Shown: positions 45,775 to 56,596, counted from the first letter of the stretch. The stretch is 64,000 nt of DNA from Maioricimonas rarisocia (GCF_007747795.1 NZ_CP036275.1:2776853-2840852), one strand, 5' to 3'. Numbers and translations: made by a program. The notes: generated by a model not told the origin, from the sequence alone.

Positions 45775-47193
45775 ATGGCACGAAGTGACCAGGCATTTGA
45801 TCCTTACCACAAGTGGCTGGGGATTCCGCGGGACCGGCGTCCTCCGACGCATTACGACCTGCTCGGAGTTCGTCTCAACGAAGAGGATGGCGACGTCATC
45901 CGAGCCGCGGCGGAACAGCGCAGGAACTTCGTCGAGTCACAGCGCGGAATCGGCGAAGACGCTGCGGTCGAAGCACTGCTGTATCAGTTGCAGGAAGCCG
46001 AAGTCACGCTGACCGATCCGCAGCTGCGACGCGATTACGATCAGCGGACAAAGCTTTTCGTCCGGAGGAGCAAGAGGCGGCGCGTCGATCCCAATGCCGA
46101 GCGATCGCAGGTCGGGGCCTTGCCCGGTCGCACCGTCGGTGAGGGAAGCGGCATTGTCAGGACGTTCGTGGGGCTCATGGTCGTATTCGGGGTTGGATTC
46201 AGTGCCGTCGCCTGGTTCAGCTTCCAGCTTCCTTGGGCCGGTTCTCTTACGAAGAAAGCTCCGCGTTCTCCGCCCCCCATTACGAATGCCGAGCAGGCGG
46301 CTGAAGAGGAAATCGCACCCCCTCCCCTCGGGGACATGGAACTGATCTACCTCAAGGAACTGGATTTCCCTGGCCGTCCCGAGGATGACCTGTGGGTGAC
46401 CGGCGATGGCATGACGGTCTACTGGTGCAGTCCCAATCCGCCGGAAAACGGACTTTGGATTCATGTGGCGCACAGGCCGGCGCCCGGAAAGCCGTTCGAT
46501 CCGGAGTCGATTCGCCCGCTCTATCCCGGACTCGATCCAACTGTCACCGGCGATGGTCTGGAGATGATCTACCTGAAGCCCCGTCGAGGCGGAGCCGATC
46601 TGGTCCGCCGCCGCAGGCCAAGTCAGGAGATGGAGTTTGGCGAAGAGGAGCGGATCGAAGAACTGGTCGACCGGTTCGGATTTCTGGGAGCGCCCTGCTT
46701 GGCCGAAGACGGCCTGACGCTCTATGTCGACCGAATGGACGAGGGGACGGGCAAGAGCGTTCCCCTGACACGGGTCAATTCTCTGGCACGCGGGACGGTC
46801 CACTCGTTTTCGACGCGCGAAACGCGTGATGCCCCCTGGAACGAACCGCAACCCGTTTCATTCGAAGAGGGGGCACCCGTCATACGGTTTGCCCACGTCG
46901 CAAACAATGGCCGCTGCATCGTCGCGCGGATCGTCGCTCAGCAAAACAGGGATCTGCCCAACCTCGTGGTCTTTCTGCGTGAAACTCTGGATGAGCCGTT
47001 TCGCGTGCAGGGAATGGTCGCCGTCGAGGACGTTGTCGTGCGTGGCAAGTTTCCCCGCTTCGTCCCGGCAACAAACGAGCTGTACCTCTCGACCTGGGGA
47101 GAAGACAATCACTGGACGCCGGGCGTCGTCCGCAACTTCGATCCAGAGCGGATTGGTGAAGAGCGCGCCGCGCCAAGTGCAGCGGATCAGTAA
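45775..47193 (+). CDS. Membrane protein with FDPYHKWLGI domain and beta-propeller-like exterior
   Basis: A 472-residue protein. The first 90 residues (FDPYHKWLGIPRDRRPPTHYDLLGVRLNEEDGDVIRAAAEQRR, ending LTDPQLRRDYDQR) form a J-domain-like helical module common in Planctomycetota, ending in a cytoplasmic basic stretch. A transmembrane helix follows at about 125-148 (VRTFVGLMVVFGVGFSAVAW), then an exterior of about 310 residues with repeated beta strands that resemble a TolB-like propeller (DLWVTGDGMTVYWCSPNPPENGLWIHVAHR, LAEDGLTLYVDR). No classical HPD is present, so Hsp70 stimulation is unlikely. Function unknown. The ATG at 45775 has AGAGGGG upstream. Confidence 0.8.
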   Translation: MARSDQAFDPYHKWLGIPRDRRPPTHYDLLGVRLNEEDGDVIRAAAEQRRNFVESQRGIGEDAAVEALLYQLQEAEVTLTDPQLRRDYDQRTKLFVRRSKRRRVDPNAERSQVGALPGRTVGEGSGIVRTFVGLMVVFGVGFSAVAWFSFQLPWAGSLTKKAPRSPPPITNAEQAAEEEIAPPPLGDMELIYLKELDFPGRPEDDLWVTGDGMTVYWCSPNPPENGLWIHVAHRPAPGKPFDPESIRPLYPGLDPTVTGDGLEMIYLKPRRGGADLVRRRRPSQEMEFGEEERIEELVDRFGFLGAPCLAEDGLTLYVDRMDEGTGKSVPLTRVNSLARGTVHSFSTRETRDAPWNEPQPVSFEEGAPVIRFAHVANNGRCIVARIVAQQNRDLPNLVVFLRETLDEPFRVQGMVAVEDVVVRGKFPRFVPATNELYLSTWGEDNHWTPGVVRNFDPERIGEERAAPSAADQ

Positions 47194-47250
47194 TCACGCC
47201 TTCGGGATCCGTGCGTTTCCCCCTCCATGTGTCCGCGAGACCGGAAGAGC

Positions 47251-47329
47251 GAACGCACATTCCCGTCCGCCTGTGCACGATGAGCATCGAAAGCCCACCG
47301 GCTGCGACCGGTGGGCTTTTGCATTGAAC
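47251..47329. repeat. Dispersed direct repeat, copy 2
   Basis: Matches 44992-45070 with about eight mismatches. The terminator half is nearly unchanged while the left palindrome arm is altered (GAACGCACA instead of GGGCGGACA) and can no longer pair well. Confidence 0.8.
47290..47320. terminator. Terminator hairpin between convergent genes
   Basis: AAAGCCCACCGG and CCGGTGGGCTTT pair perfectly around CTGCGA and are followed by T. It lies between the 45775-47193 gene and the convergent lipoprotein gene (47357-47854) and could act in both directions. Confidence 0.75.
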
Positions 47330-47356
47330 GTCACGTGCTTGAACGCCAGCCCGGCG

Positions 47357-47854
47357 TCAGTCGTTCAACTCGATCGTGATTTCGTTGTCAGACGACTCCG
47401 ACACAGTGGCCGTCAGCCCCGATGTCTCGAAGCTGGCATACTTCTTCGGCACCAGATACTTGGTCGTCGTCGGAGGCGGCTCCTTCCCGTAGTTGGGAGA
47501 GTTCTCGTCGAAGTACGACGGATCCTCTCCTTCGACGACCGCCTTGATGACGGTGACTCGATGCTCGCCGGCGACCGCACCGTCTCCCGGCTCGTAGGTC
47601 GTCAGCGTGAACGTCCCCTGATCATCGGTTTTCCCTGCGGCACCGACCGACTTGTCGCCTCCGGTACTGCTGAATGAGACCGAGGCGTCGGCCACCGGTT
47701 CTCCGTTGTACAGAACTGTCCCCTGGACCGGATACGTAGCCGGGCGCTGTTCGGACCATTTGTCGTCGGAACCGCCCGTGCAGCCGGCCAGCCCGCCGGC
47801 CAGCAATAGTATTGAGCCGGCCCAGAGGCGGCTCCGGTGGCAAATCGATGTCAT
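47357..47854 (-). CDS. Lipoprotein with carboxypeptidase-regulatory-like domain
   Basis: The 165-residue product has a lipoprotein signal (WAGSILLLAGGLAGC) with the lipid-carrying Cys near residue 24. It is followed by a beta-sandwich (PVQGTVLYNGEPVADASVSFSSTG, GKTDDQGTFTLTTYEPGDGAVAGEHRVTVIKA) typical of the carboxypeptidase regulatory-like fold. Genes of this kind usually sit beside a DUF1559 gene in Planctomycetota, as here (94 bases upstream, same strand). The ATG at 47854 has GGAG upstream; the 5' extension is dropped. Confidence 0.88.
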   Translation of the reverse strand: MTSICHRSRLWAGSILLLAGGLAGCTGGSDDKWSEQRPATYPVQGTVLYNGEPVADASVSFSSTGGDKSVGAAGKTDDQGTFTLTTYEPGDGAVAGEHRVTVIKAVVEGEDPSYFDENSPNYGKEPPPTTTKYLVPKKYASFETSGLTATVSESSDNEITIELND

Positions 47855-47947
47855 AAAGTGACTCCTCACTCGTCCCCGGTGTCCGATCGTGGTGAATGCA
47901 GCGGGAGCCGACACCCCTTCGCGTGCCGGCTCCCGGTTTGAAGTGGC

Positions 47948-48988
<1,041 letters not shown>

Positions 48989-49592
48989 GACGGCCTCTCC
49001 TTTGATGATCGATATCAAGGACACATGACACATCAGGATCGCCGAACCGGAACCGGTGGCGGAACAAAGTACGTGTGTTGAGCCAGCGCATGAGAGCGCG
49101 TTTCTGAGAACTGCCGTCGCATGGCGAGTCTGTCAGCGCAGCATGAACGGACGGTCGCGCAGGCGCGCGTCGCGTGCTGGCAGCAGTGACGTCAGACTAC
49201 GGCGTCGAAATGCCGCTGCAGATAGTCAACGGCAGCGCGCTACAGCAGTCAGACTGCCCGGGACGCGATGTCGAGGACGCCGGCTGCGTCGGGGCAGTGC
49301 CGGAATTCCGACTGGTGTGACCACGTAGTGCGACGACGGCGGCATGCCGGAAAGCTGAAGCGAAGAATAGCGCATGTCCCCCTCCATTAACCGGACGGGG
49401 CCTGATGCACACGTCATCCGCGCAGAGAAGACGATTGAGAAAGTGAGACGTGTGCGGCCCGTTTTTATAGAACGAGAATTACGTTACGCCGCGCCGGATT
49501 CACTGTCAAGGCCGGAGCGGCCCACCGACCGCAGTCGGTGGGCGTTCAAGCTTGCACGATGCCTTCGTGTCTCATCAGGCACGATGCGTCGT
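48989..49592. other. Intergenic region
   Basis: About 600 bases between the DUF1559 gene and the end of the sialidase-like gene. It should contain the DUF1559 promoter (leftward). The one clear element is the hairpin at 49520-49543. No gene is supported. Confidence 0.45.
49520..49543. terminator. Hairpin downstream of the sialidase-like gene
   Basis: GCCCACCGAC (49520-49529), CGCA loop, GTCGGTGGGC (49534-49543): perfect 10-base stem. It resembles the CCCACCGG hairpin in the dispersed repeat. It lies 50 bases after the stop of the leftward gene; no T tract. Confidence 0.5.
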
Positions 49593-50732
49593 TCACCGCT
49601 CCTTCGCCAGTGCATCCAGTTCTTTCAGCTTGAAGCGGACGCTGAGGATGTAAGGTTGCTCTCCCTGCTCCCAGTGGCCGTAGGTCGTCACCACGAACGT
49701 ACCGTCCGGCAGCACTTCCACACCAGGATATGTGGTGTCGTAGCCTTTCTTGTTGTCCTTGAGGCGAACGGCATACTGACCGCTCTCGCCGCTGACCAGG
49801 TCGTCCCAGGTCCCGACCCAGCCGGCCCAGTCCCCTTCAAACGGGCGACCCTCGCGGGCGTGCTGCGGTGAGATGCAGCGAAAGCTGATGAACAGGCGAC
49901 CATCGGGGCCGTACTTCCCGGTGTGTCGATCGCCGGTCAGTGCCAGCGGCACTTCGCGCGGCTCGGTCCAGGTCTTCCCCTCGTCGTCGGAGAAGATGAT
50001 GTGCGAGTTTTTGCGGCGGGCGTTTTCGCGAAGCAGGACGGCCATCCGCTTGCCGTCGGGAGAGCGAATGCAGCCCGGCTCGCAGAGGTGCACGTCCGAA
50101 GACTTGTAAACCTCTTCGGGGAAGGACCAGGTGAGTCCGCCGTCAGTCGAGAATGTCTTGTACAGCGTGAAGACGCCGGTTCGCTCGCCGTCTTTAGTAA
50201 AGAACCGGCCGTCGTCATGGAACATCGCCATGTAGTGGCCCGGTCCGGTTTTGAGTGCTTCGACAAAGCCCATGACGACGATGCCGCCCCAGTCACCAAC
50301 CGGCTTCAGCGGACTCCAGCGCTCGCCGTCGTCTTCGCTGACCGCCAGCCGCGCGGGGTGCAGCCCCGACCACATGATCAGTCGCTTCGTTCCGTCCGGT
50401 CCGACGACCCGATGGATGGTGGGAACTTCTTTCGAGGTGGCCCAGTTCTCCGGCGTGGGAAGTCGGTCGCTCCACGTGAGTCCGCCGTCGGTGCTGCGCT
50501 TGTAGACGATGGCTCCACGGCCGTGCCCTTTCGGATAGACGCAGAGGATCGTTCGGCCATCTTCGAGCAACACGGTCGTCGGATGCCCCAGGTACTGACC
50601 CGGCTCGCGATCGACGACGACCTGTCGCGAGGCGTCGTCGTTGAGGTCGATTGTCGTGGGGTAGTCGGCTGGAGGATCGGCTGCGATGGCAGGAACGGTG
50701 AACGTCAGCAGCAGAAGAGCAGCAGTTCGCAT
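49593..50732 (-). CDS. Secreted sialidase-like (BNR/Asp-box) protein
   Basis: A 379-residue six-blade propeller with at least four Asp-box signatures: STDGGLTWSDRL, SEDDGERWSPL, STDGGLTWSFPEEV and SDDEGKTWTEPREV. The opening MRTAALLLLTFTVPAIAA is a signal peptide. The candidate active-site residues of true sialidases (Arg triad, Tyr/Glu) cannot be assigned reliably, so exo-alpha-sialidase is a family label only. Planctomycetota use many such proteins on algal or mucin-like glycans. The ATG at 50732 has GGAG eight bases upstream. Confidence 0.88.
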   Translation of the reverse strand: MRTAALLLLTFTVPAIAADPPADYPTTIDLNDDASRQVVVDREPGQYLGHPTTVLLEDGRTILCVYPKGHGRGAIVYKRSTDGGLTWSDRLPTPENWATSKEVPTIHRVVGPDGTKRLIMWSGLHPARLAVSEDDGERWSPLKPVGDWGGIVVMGFVEALKTGPGHYMAMFHDDGRFFTKDGERTGVFTLYKTFSTDGGLTWSFPEEVYKSSDVHLCEPGCIRSPDGKRMAVLLRENARRKNSHIIFSDDEGKTWTEPREVPLALTGDRHTGKYGPDGRLFISFRCISPQHAREGRPFEGDWAGWVGTWDDLVSGESGQYAVRLKDNKKGYDTTYPGVEVLPDGTFVVTTYGHWEQGEQPYILSVRFKLKELDALAKER

Positions 50733-51216
50733 GGAAGGCTCCACAGGAGAGTCGGCGGGCAGACTGTGGCAGTGCCAATGCAACCGGACGTGCATCACTG
50801 CCGTCGGAGAGAACGACACATACCACATCGGCCGCCGTTTATCGATCGAGCGCTGCAACGATGCGCGGGTACCATGCTCGGCCTTTCCAGGCGAGCATGC
50901 CAATCGTGCGTCGCTGCGCTCCGACGTCCTGCCACCCGGCGCTTCCGCTCCCGCCCGTTCGCGGCTCGTACTGGTGCGATCTCCACCCACCAGCCAGGTG
51001 CCGGAATCGGTCCCGGGCTGCGGCTGTGCACTGCTCCCCTCATGAGCCGGTATCATCCCGGTACGCACGTACCGGCCTCGCCGAGGGCATTCCCTCACGC
51101 GTCGCCGCTCGTTCCTTTCGTGTCGGTGTTCGCCGTAAACAACGGCAGCGAGTAACATGCAGTCACCGCGAGCCAGTACAGGAAGCAGCCGACTCCCGCC
51201 ACAGGAGACTCCCATC
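50733..51216. other. Intergenic region with a CATGCTCG repeat
   Basis: About 480 bases between two divergent genes. A near-copy of the 45084-45110 palindrome lies at 50873-50899, followed by GTGCGTCGCTGCGCTCCGAC, which also matches the 45 kb repeats. No gene is supported. Confidence 0.5.
50873..50899. repeat. CATGCTCG palindrome (near-copy)
   Basis: CATGCTCG and GGCGAGCATG flank GCCTTTCCA. It is the diverged partner of the element at 45084-45110, and the bases after it match the same neighbourhood. Confidence 0.7.
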
Positions 51217-52263
51217 GTGTCGCAACTGCCGGCGTATGATCCGGTCCAGTCGTACCGCTGGAACTATGAACACGCTCCCGATGCCACCGCGGGGGTCGAC
51301 GTCTCGACGCTTCCCGGCGACTGGTCATTCTGCGGCCTGCCGGTTGCGTCTCCGCTGGGCATTCCCGCCGGCCCGCTGCTCAACGGCAAATGGATTCTGT
51401 ACTACGCGTCGCTCGGCTTCGACGTGCTGACGTACAAGACCGTCCGCAGTGGTCCCCGCGAATGCTACCCCTTGCCCAACCTCGTTCCCGTCGCAGTCGA
51501 CGCGATGAATGGTGACGAAGGGGCCGTGCCGGCAACAGGGGAGCAGACCGGATCATGGGCGGTCTCGTTCGGAATGCCGTCCGCCGATCCGGTCATCTGG
51601 CGCGAGGATATCGCCGAGACCCGCCGCCGGTTGGCCGAGGGGCAACTGCTGTCCGTCTCGGTCGTGGGGACGATTCAGCCCGGCTGGTCGATCGAAGAAC
51701 TTGCGGACGACTACGCTTTGTGTGGCCGCTGGGCCGCTGAGAGTGGTGCGGACTGCGTCGAAGCGAACCTCTCCTGTCCGAACGTGAGCACATGCGACGG
51801 CCAGCTCTACCAGCGCCCTGCCGACGCGGCCGTGGTGGCGGCTCGAATTCGGGCCGCTGTTCCCGACCGACCGTTCATGGTGAAGATCGGTCACATGCCC
51901 GACCGAAATGAGGCCGCGGCACTGCTGGACGCGATCGGCGGGATCGTCGATGCCATCGTCATGACGAACAGCGTGGCCGCCTCGGTCGTCGACGAAAACG
52001 GTCAGCCGCTGTTCGACGGGGCCCGGCGGGGAATCTGCGGGCGGGCCACACGCGAGGCGGCTCTGAAGCAGGTGGAGACCTTCGCCTCACTCGTCCGGGA
52101 ACGCGACCTCGACATGAAGCTCGTTGGGGTGGGAGGAATCGGCACGGCGGCGGACGTCCGGGCGTTTCTCGACGCCGGAGCGGAATCGGTCCAGCTCGCG
52201 ACGGCCGCGATGCTGGACCCGGAAGTGGCCCTGAAGATCCGCCGCGACTGGCCGGCGTTGTAA
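51217..52263 (+). CDS. Dihydroorotate dehydrogenase-like flavoprotein
   Basis: A 348-residue TIM-barrel flavoprotein. The pattern LGIPAGPLLNGKWILYYASLGFDVLTYKTV and the FMN-site motif VEANLSCPN are DHODH-type; VGVGGIGTAADVRAFLDAGAESVQLATA is the phosphate-binding end. The catalytic base (Cys in class 1, Ser in class 2) cannot be assigned confidently, so the symbol is withheld. No other pyrimidine gene is adjacent. The GTG at 51217 has AGGAG upstream; an ATG at 51157 is also in frame. Confidence 0.85.
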   Translation: MSQLPAYDPVQSYRWNYEHAPDATAGVDVSTLPGDWSFCGLPVASPLGIPAGPLLNGKWILYYASLGFDVLTYKTVRSGPRECYPLPNLVPVAVDAMNGDEGAVPATGEQTGSWAVSFGMPSADPVIWREDIAETRRRLAEGQLLSVSVVGTIQPGWSIEELADDYALCGRWAAESGADCVEANLSCPNVSTCDGQLYQRPADAAVVAARIRAAVPDRPFMVKIGHMPDRNEAAALLDAIGGIVDAIVMTNSVAASVVDENGQPLFDGARRGICGRATREAALKQVETFASLVRERDLDMKLVGVGGIGTAADVRAFLDAGAESVQLATAAMLDPEVALKIRRDWPAL

Positions 52264-52300
52264 TCAGTCCGCAATGACCAGTCGCGGGCACCACCTTCCG

Positions 52301-54040
52301 TTACGCCGGCTCGAGGGCGGCATGCGCCTCTTCGATGCGGGCAACGAGGATGTCGAGGGCATCGGCGAGCGGAACCTTCTGCGGTTCCTCTTCGGTCCGG
52401 TGCTTGATCTCGACGAGCCCTTCCTTCAGGCCGCGACCACCCACGACCAGGCGGAACGGGATACCGACCAGGTCGGCATCCTTGAACTTGAAGCCGGGGC
52501 GTGCGTCCCGATCGTCCATCAGCACGTCGATGCCGCGCTGCTTCAGCTCGTGGTAGAAGCGGTCCGCTTCCTTCATCACCTCTTCGTCGGACGTGTTCAG
52601 CGGAATGATGAGCGCCTCGTAGGGAGCGATCGAGATCGGCCAGATCAGGCCGTTGTCGTCGTGCGACGTCTCGGCGAGTGAAGCGATGATCCGGTTCACA
52701 CCAATCCCATAGCATCCCATGATGATCGGATGCCGCTTCTCGTTCTCGTCGAGGAACTCGGCCCCGAGCGATTCGCTGTATTTGGTACCAAGCTTGAAGA
52801 CGTGCCCGACTTCGATGCCGTGCACCTGCTCGAGGGTTCCCTCACAGCGGGGACAGGGATCGCCGGCTCCGGCATCCCGGAGATCGAACGTCCCTTCGAG
52901 CTGGTAGTCGCGGCCGGCGTTGACGCCCGTGTAGTGAGCGTCGGCAGCGTTAGCACCTGTGATGGCATCGCGGATCAGGGGCACGTCATGGTCGGCGATC
53001 ACCGGGCAGTTGATGCCGACCGGACCCGCGAAGCCGACCGGGGCGTTTGTCACCTCTTCGATGGTCGCTTCATCGGCCAGTTCGACGTCGGTGGCATCGA
53101 GGGCCCGGCGGATCTTACCTTCGTTGGCCTCGTGGTCGCCGCGAATCAGAACCGCCACCGGTTTTCCGTCCGCAAGGTAAATCAGCGTCTTGATCATCTG
53201 CTCCGGCTGGCACTTGAGCATGCGCGAGACCTGCTCGATGCTCGTCGCTTCGGGCGTGTCGACTTTCTGCAGCTCGGCGGCATCGTTGGCCGGGACGATC
53301 CCGGCCGCAGCACGCCCCGTCTCGGCCCGCTCGAGATTGGCCGCGTATCCACAGGTCGCACAGCGGACGATGCTGTCTTCGCCGTTGCCGGCCGGAACCA
53401 TGAATTCATGCGACGCGTCACCGCCGATCGGTCCGCTCTCCGCCTCGACGGGCACATACGAAAGACCGCACCGGGTGAAGATCCGGCAGTACGCCGCGTA
53501 CATCCGGTCGTAGATCTCGTTGAGCTGCTCGACCGACGTACTGAAGCTGTACGCGTCCTTCATCTGGAACTCGCTGGTTCGCAGCACGCCGAACCGCGGA
53601 CGCTCTTCGTTCCGGAACTTCGTCTGGATCTGGAAGACCGTCAGCGGCAGCTGGCGATAGCTGCTGATCTGCCGCGAGATCAGGTCGGTTACGACCTCTT
53701 CGTGCGTCGGTCCCAGTGCCAGGTGGACTTCGTGGTCGCGACGGGTCACGTCGAACTGGATCAGCACGTTCCCGAAGGCGTCCTTGCGGCCGGTCTTTTC
53801 GAACAGCTCGATCGGCTGCAGTGCGGGCATGAGCAGTTCGACTGCCCCAGCCAGTTCCATTTCCTCGCGAACGACTGCCTCTGCCTTGCGGAGGGCCCGG
53901 TGGCCGAGCGGAAGGTACGTATAAGCGCCGGCCATCAGCTGACGGATGAGTCCTGCGCGAAGCATCAGCCGGTGGCTGGGAATCTCCGCGTCGGCGGGGA
54001 CTTCCTTCATGGTCGGAATGAACGTCTGCGTCCAGCGCAC
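52301..54040 (-). CDS. proS: Prolyl-tRNA synthetase
   Basis: Class II synthetase that charges tRNA-Pro. The 579-residue length matches the bacterial type with an inserted editing domain. Motif 2 is [25 protein letters not shown], motif 3 [17 protein letters not shown], and the opening is [28 protein letters not shown]. The GTG start at 54040 has GGGAG upstream; the open frame to 54229 is ignored. It converges with the DHODH-like gene 37 bases away. Confidence 0.97.
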   Translation of the reverse strand: MRWTQTFIPTMKEVPADAEIPSHRLMLRAGLIRQLMAGAYTYLPLGHRALRKAEAVVREEMELAGAVELLMPALQPIELFEKTGRKDAFGNVLIQFDVTRRDHEVHLALGPTHEEVVTDLISRQISSYRQLPLTVFQIQTKFRNEERPRFGVLRTSEFQMKDAYSFSTSVEQLNEIYDRMYAAYCRIFTRCGLSYVPVEAESGPIGGDASHEFMVPAGNGEDSIVRCATCGYAANLERAETGRAAAGIVPANDAAELQKVDTPEATSIEQVSRMLKCQPEQMIKTLIYLADGKPVAVLIRGDHEANEGKIRRALDATDVELADEATIEEVTNAPVGFAGPVGINCPVIADHDVPLIRDAITGANAADAHYTGVNAGRDYQLEGTFDLRDAGAGDPCPRCEGTLEQVHGIEVGHVFKLGTKYSESLGAEFLDENEKRHPIIMGCYGIGVNRIIASLAETSHDDNGLIWPISIAPYEALIIPLNTSDEEVMKEADRFYHELKQRGIDVLMDDRDARPGFKFKDADLVGIPFRLVVGGRGLKEGLVEIKHRTEEEPQKVPLADALDILVARIEEAHAALEPA

Positions 54041-54372
54041 GAGCCAACTCCCTGGATCTGTCCGTGATGGGGCTGCGGAAATCTGAGGCGGTGTCCGGCG
54101 ACACCGGGAACGTCTGTCAGACAGCGGACGGGCAGCGTCCGGCCACTGGTTCGGTCCCTGAAGGTGCGACCCGGCCCGACAGAAGCGATCGCCGCGCATT
54201 CTAGCAGAGTGCGTCAGACCCACAAACATGGCCAGACGGTCCGGGAGCGGCAGTCAGACCGGCTACCGCTGGAGACGATCGTCCGCCCCTGCCCAGCGGG
54301 ATTCGTCTTGACGGTCGGTCAGCGTTTCTGGATAACGCCGCCGTTTCATACGTCTTACGGCAGGAGGCCGAC
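54041..54372. other. Divergent intergenic region
   Basis: About 330 bases between proS and the 54373 gene, which run in opposite directions. No recognised promoter, repeat or gene. Confidence 0.4.
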
Positions 54373-55017
54373 GTGAAGAAGTGGCTTACAAGTCTGGGAA
54401 TTGCCGGCTATCTGGCGTTGCTGGGGTACGGAATCGCCTGCCACACGCTCGGCTTCAATACGTACTCGCACCCGGGCATGTACTTCCTGGTCTGGGACAT
54501 GTACTGCGGCTGGGGAACGTACGAGAACCGGCTGCACGTCATCGGAGAAGGTGCGAGCGGCCGGTACTACGAACTGACACCCGCTCCCTGGGGGGAGTTT
54601 CATCCCTTTGGTCGGATCGGGCGGCAGAACTACGACCCCAACGCGCTGCACGTCGGGCGGATGGGATTGAACACGCTGCGGTATACCGATCACGAGCCGA
54701 TCGACCGCATCATCGTGATCGAAGAGAACTGGCCCAAGAAATACAACCTGCCCGATCACCTCTGGGCCCGCCGGTACGACGAACCGAAGGATCCGCAGTC
54801 GTACTACCATCTGCGTGCCGTCTTCGACACCGAGGGAAAGCTCGTCCGCCGCAATCCTGTCTGGGAGAATGTGCTTGCCCAGCGGAACGTCCTGGACAAT
54901 CCCCGGTTGATGTCGGACATGACCAAGGGACGCCCTTACGTTGTTCTCGATCCGTCGCTGCGCAACCGCTCGGCAGTGACGCCCGCGAGCTATCAGGTGA
55001 GCAGCCCCTCGCAGTAG
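54373..55017 (+). CDS. Membrane-anchored protein of unknown function
   Basis: The 214-residue product has an N-terminal hydrophobic segment (WLTSLGIAGYLALLGYGIA) and a 170-residue exported part rich in Tyr, Arg and Pro (GMYFLVWDMYCGWGTYENRLHVIGEG). It starts at a GTG (54373) with AGGAGG upstream. The next gene (HTTM) starts 58 bases later and its C-terminal half is of similar character, so the two are probably co-transcribed and linked in function. I do not recognise the family. Confidence 0.75.
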   Translation: MKKWLTSLGIAGYLALLGYGIACHTLGFNTYSHPGMYFLVWDMYCGWGTYENRLHVIGEGASGRYYELTPAPWGEFHPFGRIGRQNYDPNALHVGRMGLNTLRYTDHEPIDRIIVIEENWPKKYNLPDHLWARRYDEPKDPQSYYHLRAVFDTEGKLVRRNPVWENVLAQRNVLDNPRLMSDMTKGRPYVVLDPSLRNRSAVTPASYQVSSPSQ

Positions 55018-55075
55018 ACGAGAGGCCGGACCACGCTCTGGTCTGGACGATCGGGAGCAGGACAGGAACGCACGG

Positions 55076-56596
55076 ATGCACGAATCAGCAACACGCGACG
55101 GACTCTGCCAGCGGCTCGGCCGCTTCTTCCACGCTGAGGAAACGCCGTACGGCCTGGCACTGATGCGGATGGTGCTTCCCCCCGTGCTGCTCGTGGCCGC
55201 CCTCCCCCGTGCCATGCATGTCCGGGAAATCTACTCCTCGGACGGTGCTGCCGCGCCGCTGTGGGAGAACTACGGCCTGCCGGACATGCTGCCGGTTCCG
55301 TCCGGCGCTGTCGCGGTGGCCCTGTACGCCCTGATGATTTTCTGTCTGCTCAGCACGATGGTCGGCTGGCAGACACGGCTGTCTCTTCTGGTTGCGGCCC
55401 TGCTGTACCCGTATTTCGGCATGCTGGATTCGGTCAGCACGCTGACGAAGTACACCGTCGTCGCGTCCCACGCGCTGGTGATCCTCTGCTGCTCGCGGTG
55501 CGGTGCTGTCTGGTCGGTCGACGCCTGGCTGGCCGGGCGTCGCCAGTGGAATCCCTTGACCGCGCAAGCACCCCGGTTTCCCGCCTGGCCCCGCCGCCTG
55601 CTGCAGTTGCTCGTGGGACTGATCTATCTCGGGGCGGCCATCACCAAGATGCACACCCCGGCGTACTTCAGCGGAGACCAGCTCACCTACTGGATGCTCA
55701 CCGAGGCGAATTTCGACAATCCGGTCGGCGAGTACCTGTCGCTGTTTCCGGCGATCATCCTGGTCGTCGCGTACCTGACGATCGTCTGGGAGATCCTGTT
55801 CCTGTTTGTCGCCTGGCGCGGTACGGCGCGGATCGTGATGCTCGGGATGGGGCTCTGCTTCCATTTCATGACATGGGCGACGCTCGGTCTGATCGTCTTT
55901 CCTATGGTCTATTGTGCGCTGTATCTGGCGTTCATCGACGAGCAGGACGTCGCCTGGGCCGCCGTGCGGCTGCGGCGCCTGCAGCGCCGAGTTCTGCCGG
56001 TCCGCATGCTGCCTCAGTGGCGTTGGAGCATGTCGGGGGCAGCGGATCCTTCCCGTTCGTGGGCCACGTACGGCATCGCTGCTGCGGCACTGGTGCTGGT
56101 GGCGATCGAAGCGGAGCGTCGGTCCGATCCGTTCGGAATTGCCCGTCCGGAAGGCCGGCACCAGCTGCAGCCGTTGCCGGCCGAACGCGTCCGCGAGCTG
56201 ATGGTGCACGATCGACCGCTGCGTCCGGTCGACAAGCTGTTCTCGTTCGACGTGGGCACCATGGCGTTCGGAGGTGTGCTCGTCGATCGCTGCCGCACGT
56301 TCCAGCATGGAGAGCGGGCCATCGTTCAGTGCAGTGTGCAGCATCCGCACGAAGACATGTGGGTGGGGGTCGACCTGCTGGATGCGGACGGGCGCATCGT
56401 GCACCAGGGAGGCCAGATCCTGCCGCGGGAGACGTTGCGGACCAGTATCTTCTACGATTTCTCTCAGGCGCTCGCCGCCGGCGAATACTGGTTCGTCCTG
56501 CGGTTCGATGGCCATGAGGTCTCGCGGCGGCAGATCCATCTCGGCGAGGGCAGCAAGGGGGCCGAGTCGTCCGATCCGGCGTTTGCACTTCGCTGA
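55076..56596 (+). CDS. HTTM-domain membrane protein
   Basis: A 506-residue multi-helix protein (about eight helices). The N-terminal half carries the HTTM signature pattern (ETPYGLALMRMVLPPVLLVAALPR; LTKYTVVASHALVILCCS; LLQLLVGLIYLGAAITKMHTPAYFSGDQLTYWML). HTTM is named after homology to vitamin K-dependent gamma-carboxylase. The last 150 residues form an exported region. No carboxylase active site can be assigned. The gene follows the 54373 gene closely. Confidence 0.88.
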   Translation: MHESATRDGLCQRLGRFFHAEETPYGLALMRMVLPPVLLVAALPRAMHVREIYSSDGAAAPLWENYGLPDMLPVPSGAVAVALYALMIFCLLSTMVGWQTRLSLLVAALLYPYFGMLDSVSTLTKYTVVASHALVILCCSRCGAVWSVDAWLAGRRQWNPLTAQAPRFPAWPRRLLQLLVGLIYLGAAITKMHTPAYFSGDQLTYWMLTEANFDNPVGEYLSLFPAIILVVAYLTIVWEILFLFVAWRGTARIVMLGMGLCFHFMTWATLGLIVFPMVYCALYLAFIDEQDVAWAAVRLRRLQRRVLPVRMLPQWRWSMSGAADPSRSWATYGIAAAALVLVAIEAERRSDPFGIARPEGRHQLQPLPAERVRELMVHDRPLRPVDKLFSFDVGTMAFGGVLVDRCRTFQHGERAIVQCSVQHPHEDMWVGVDLLDADGRIVHQGGQILPRETLRTSIFYDFSQALAAGEYWFVLRFDGHEVSRRQIHLGEGSKGAESSDPAFALR

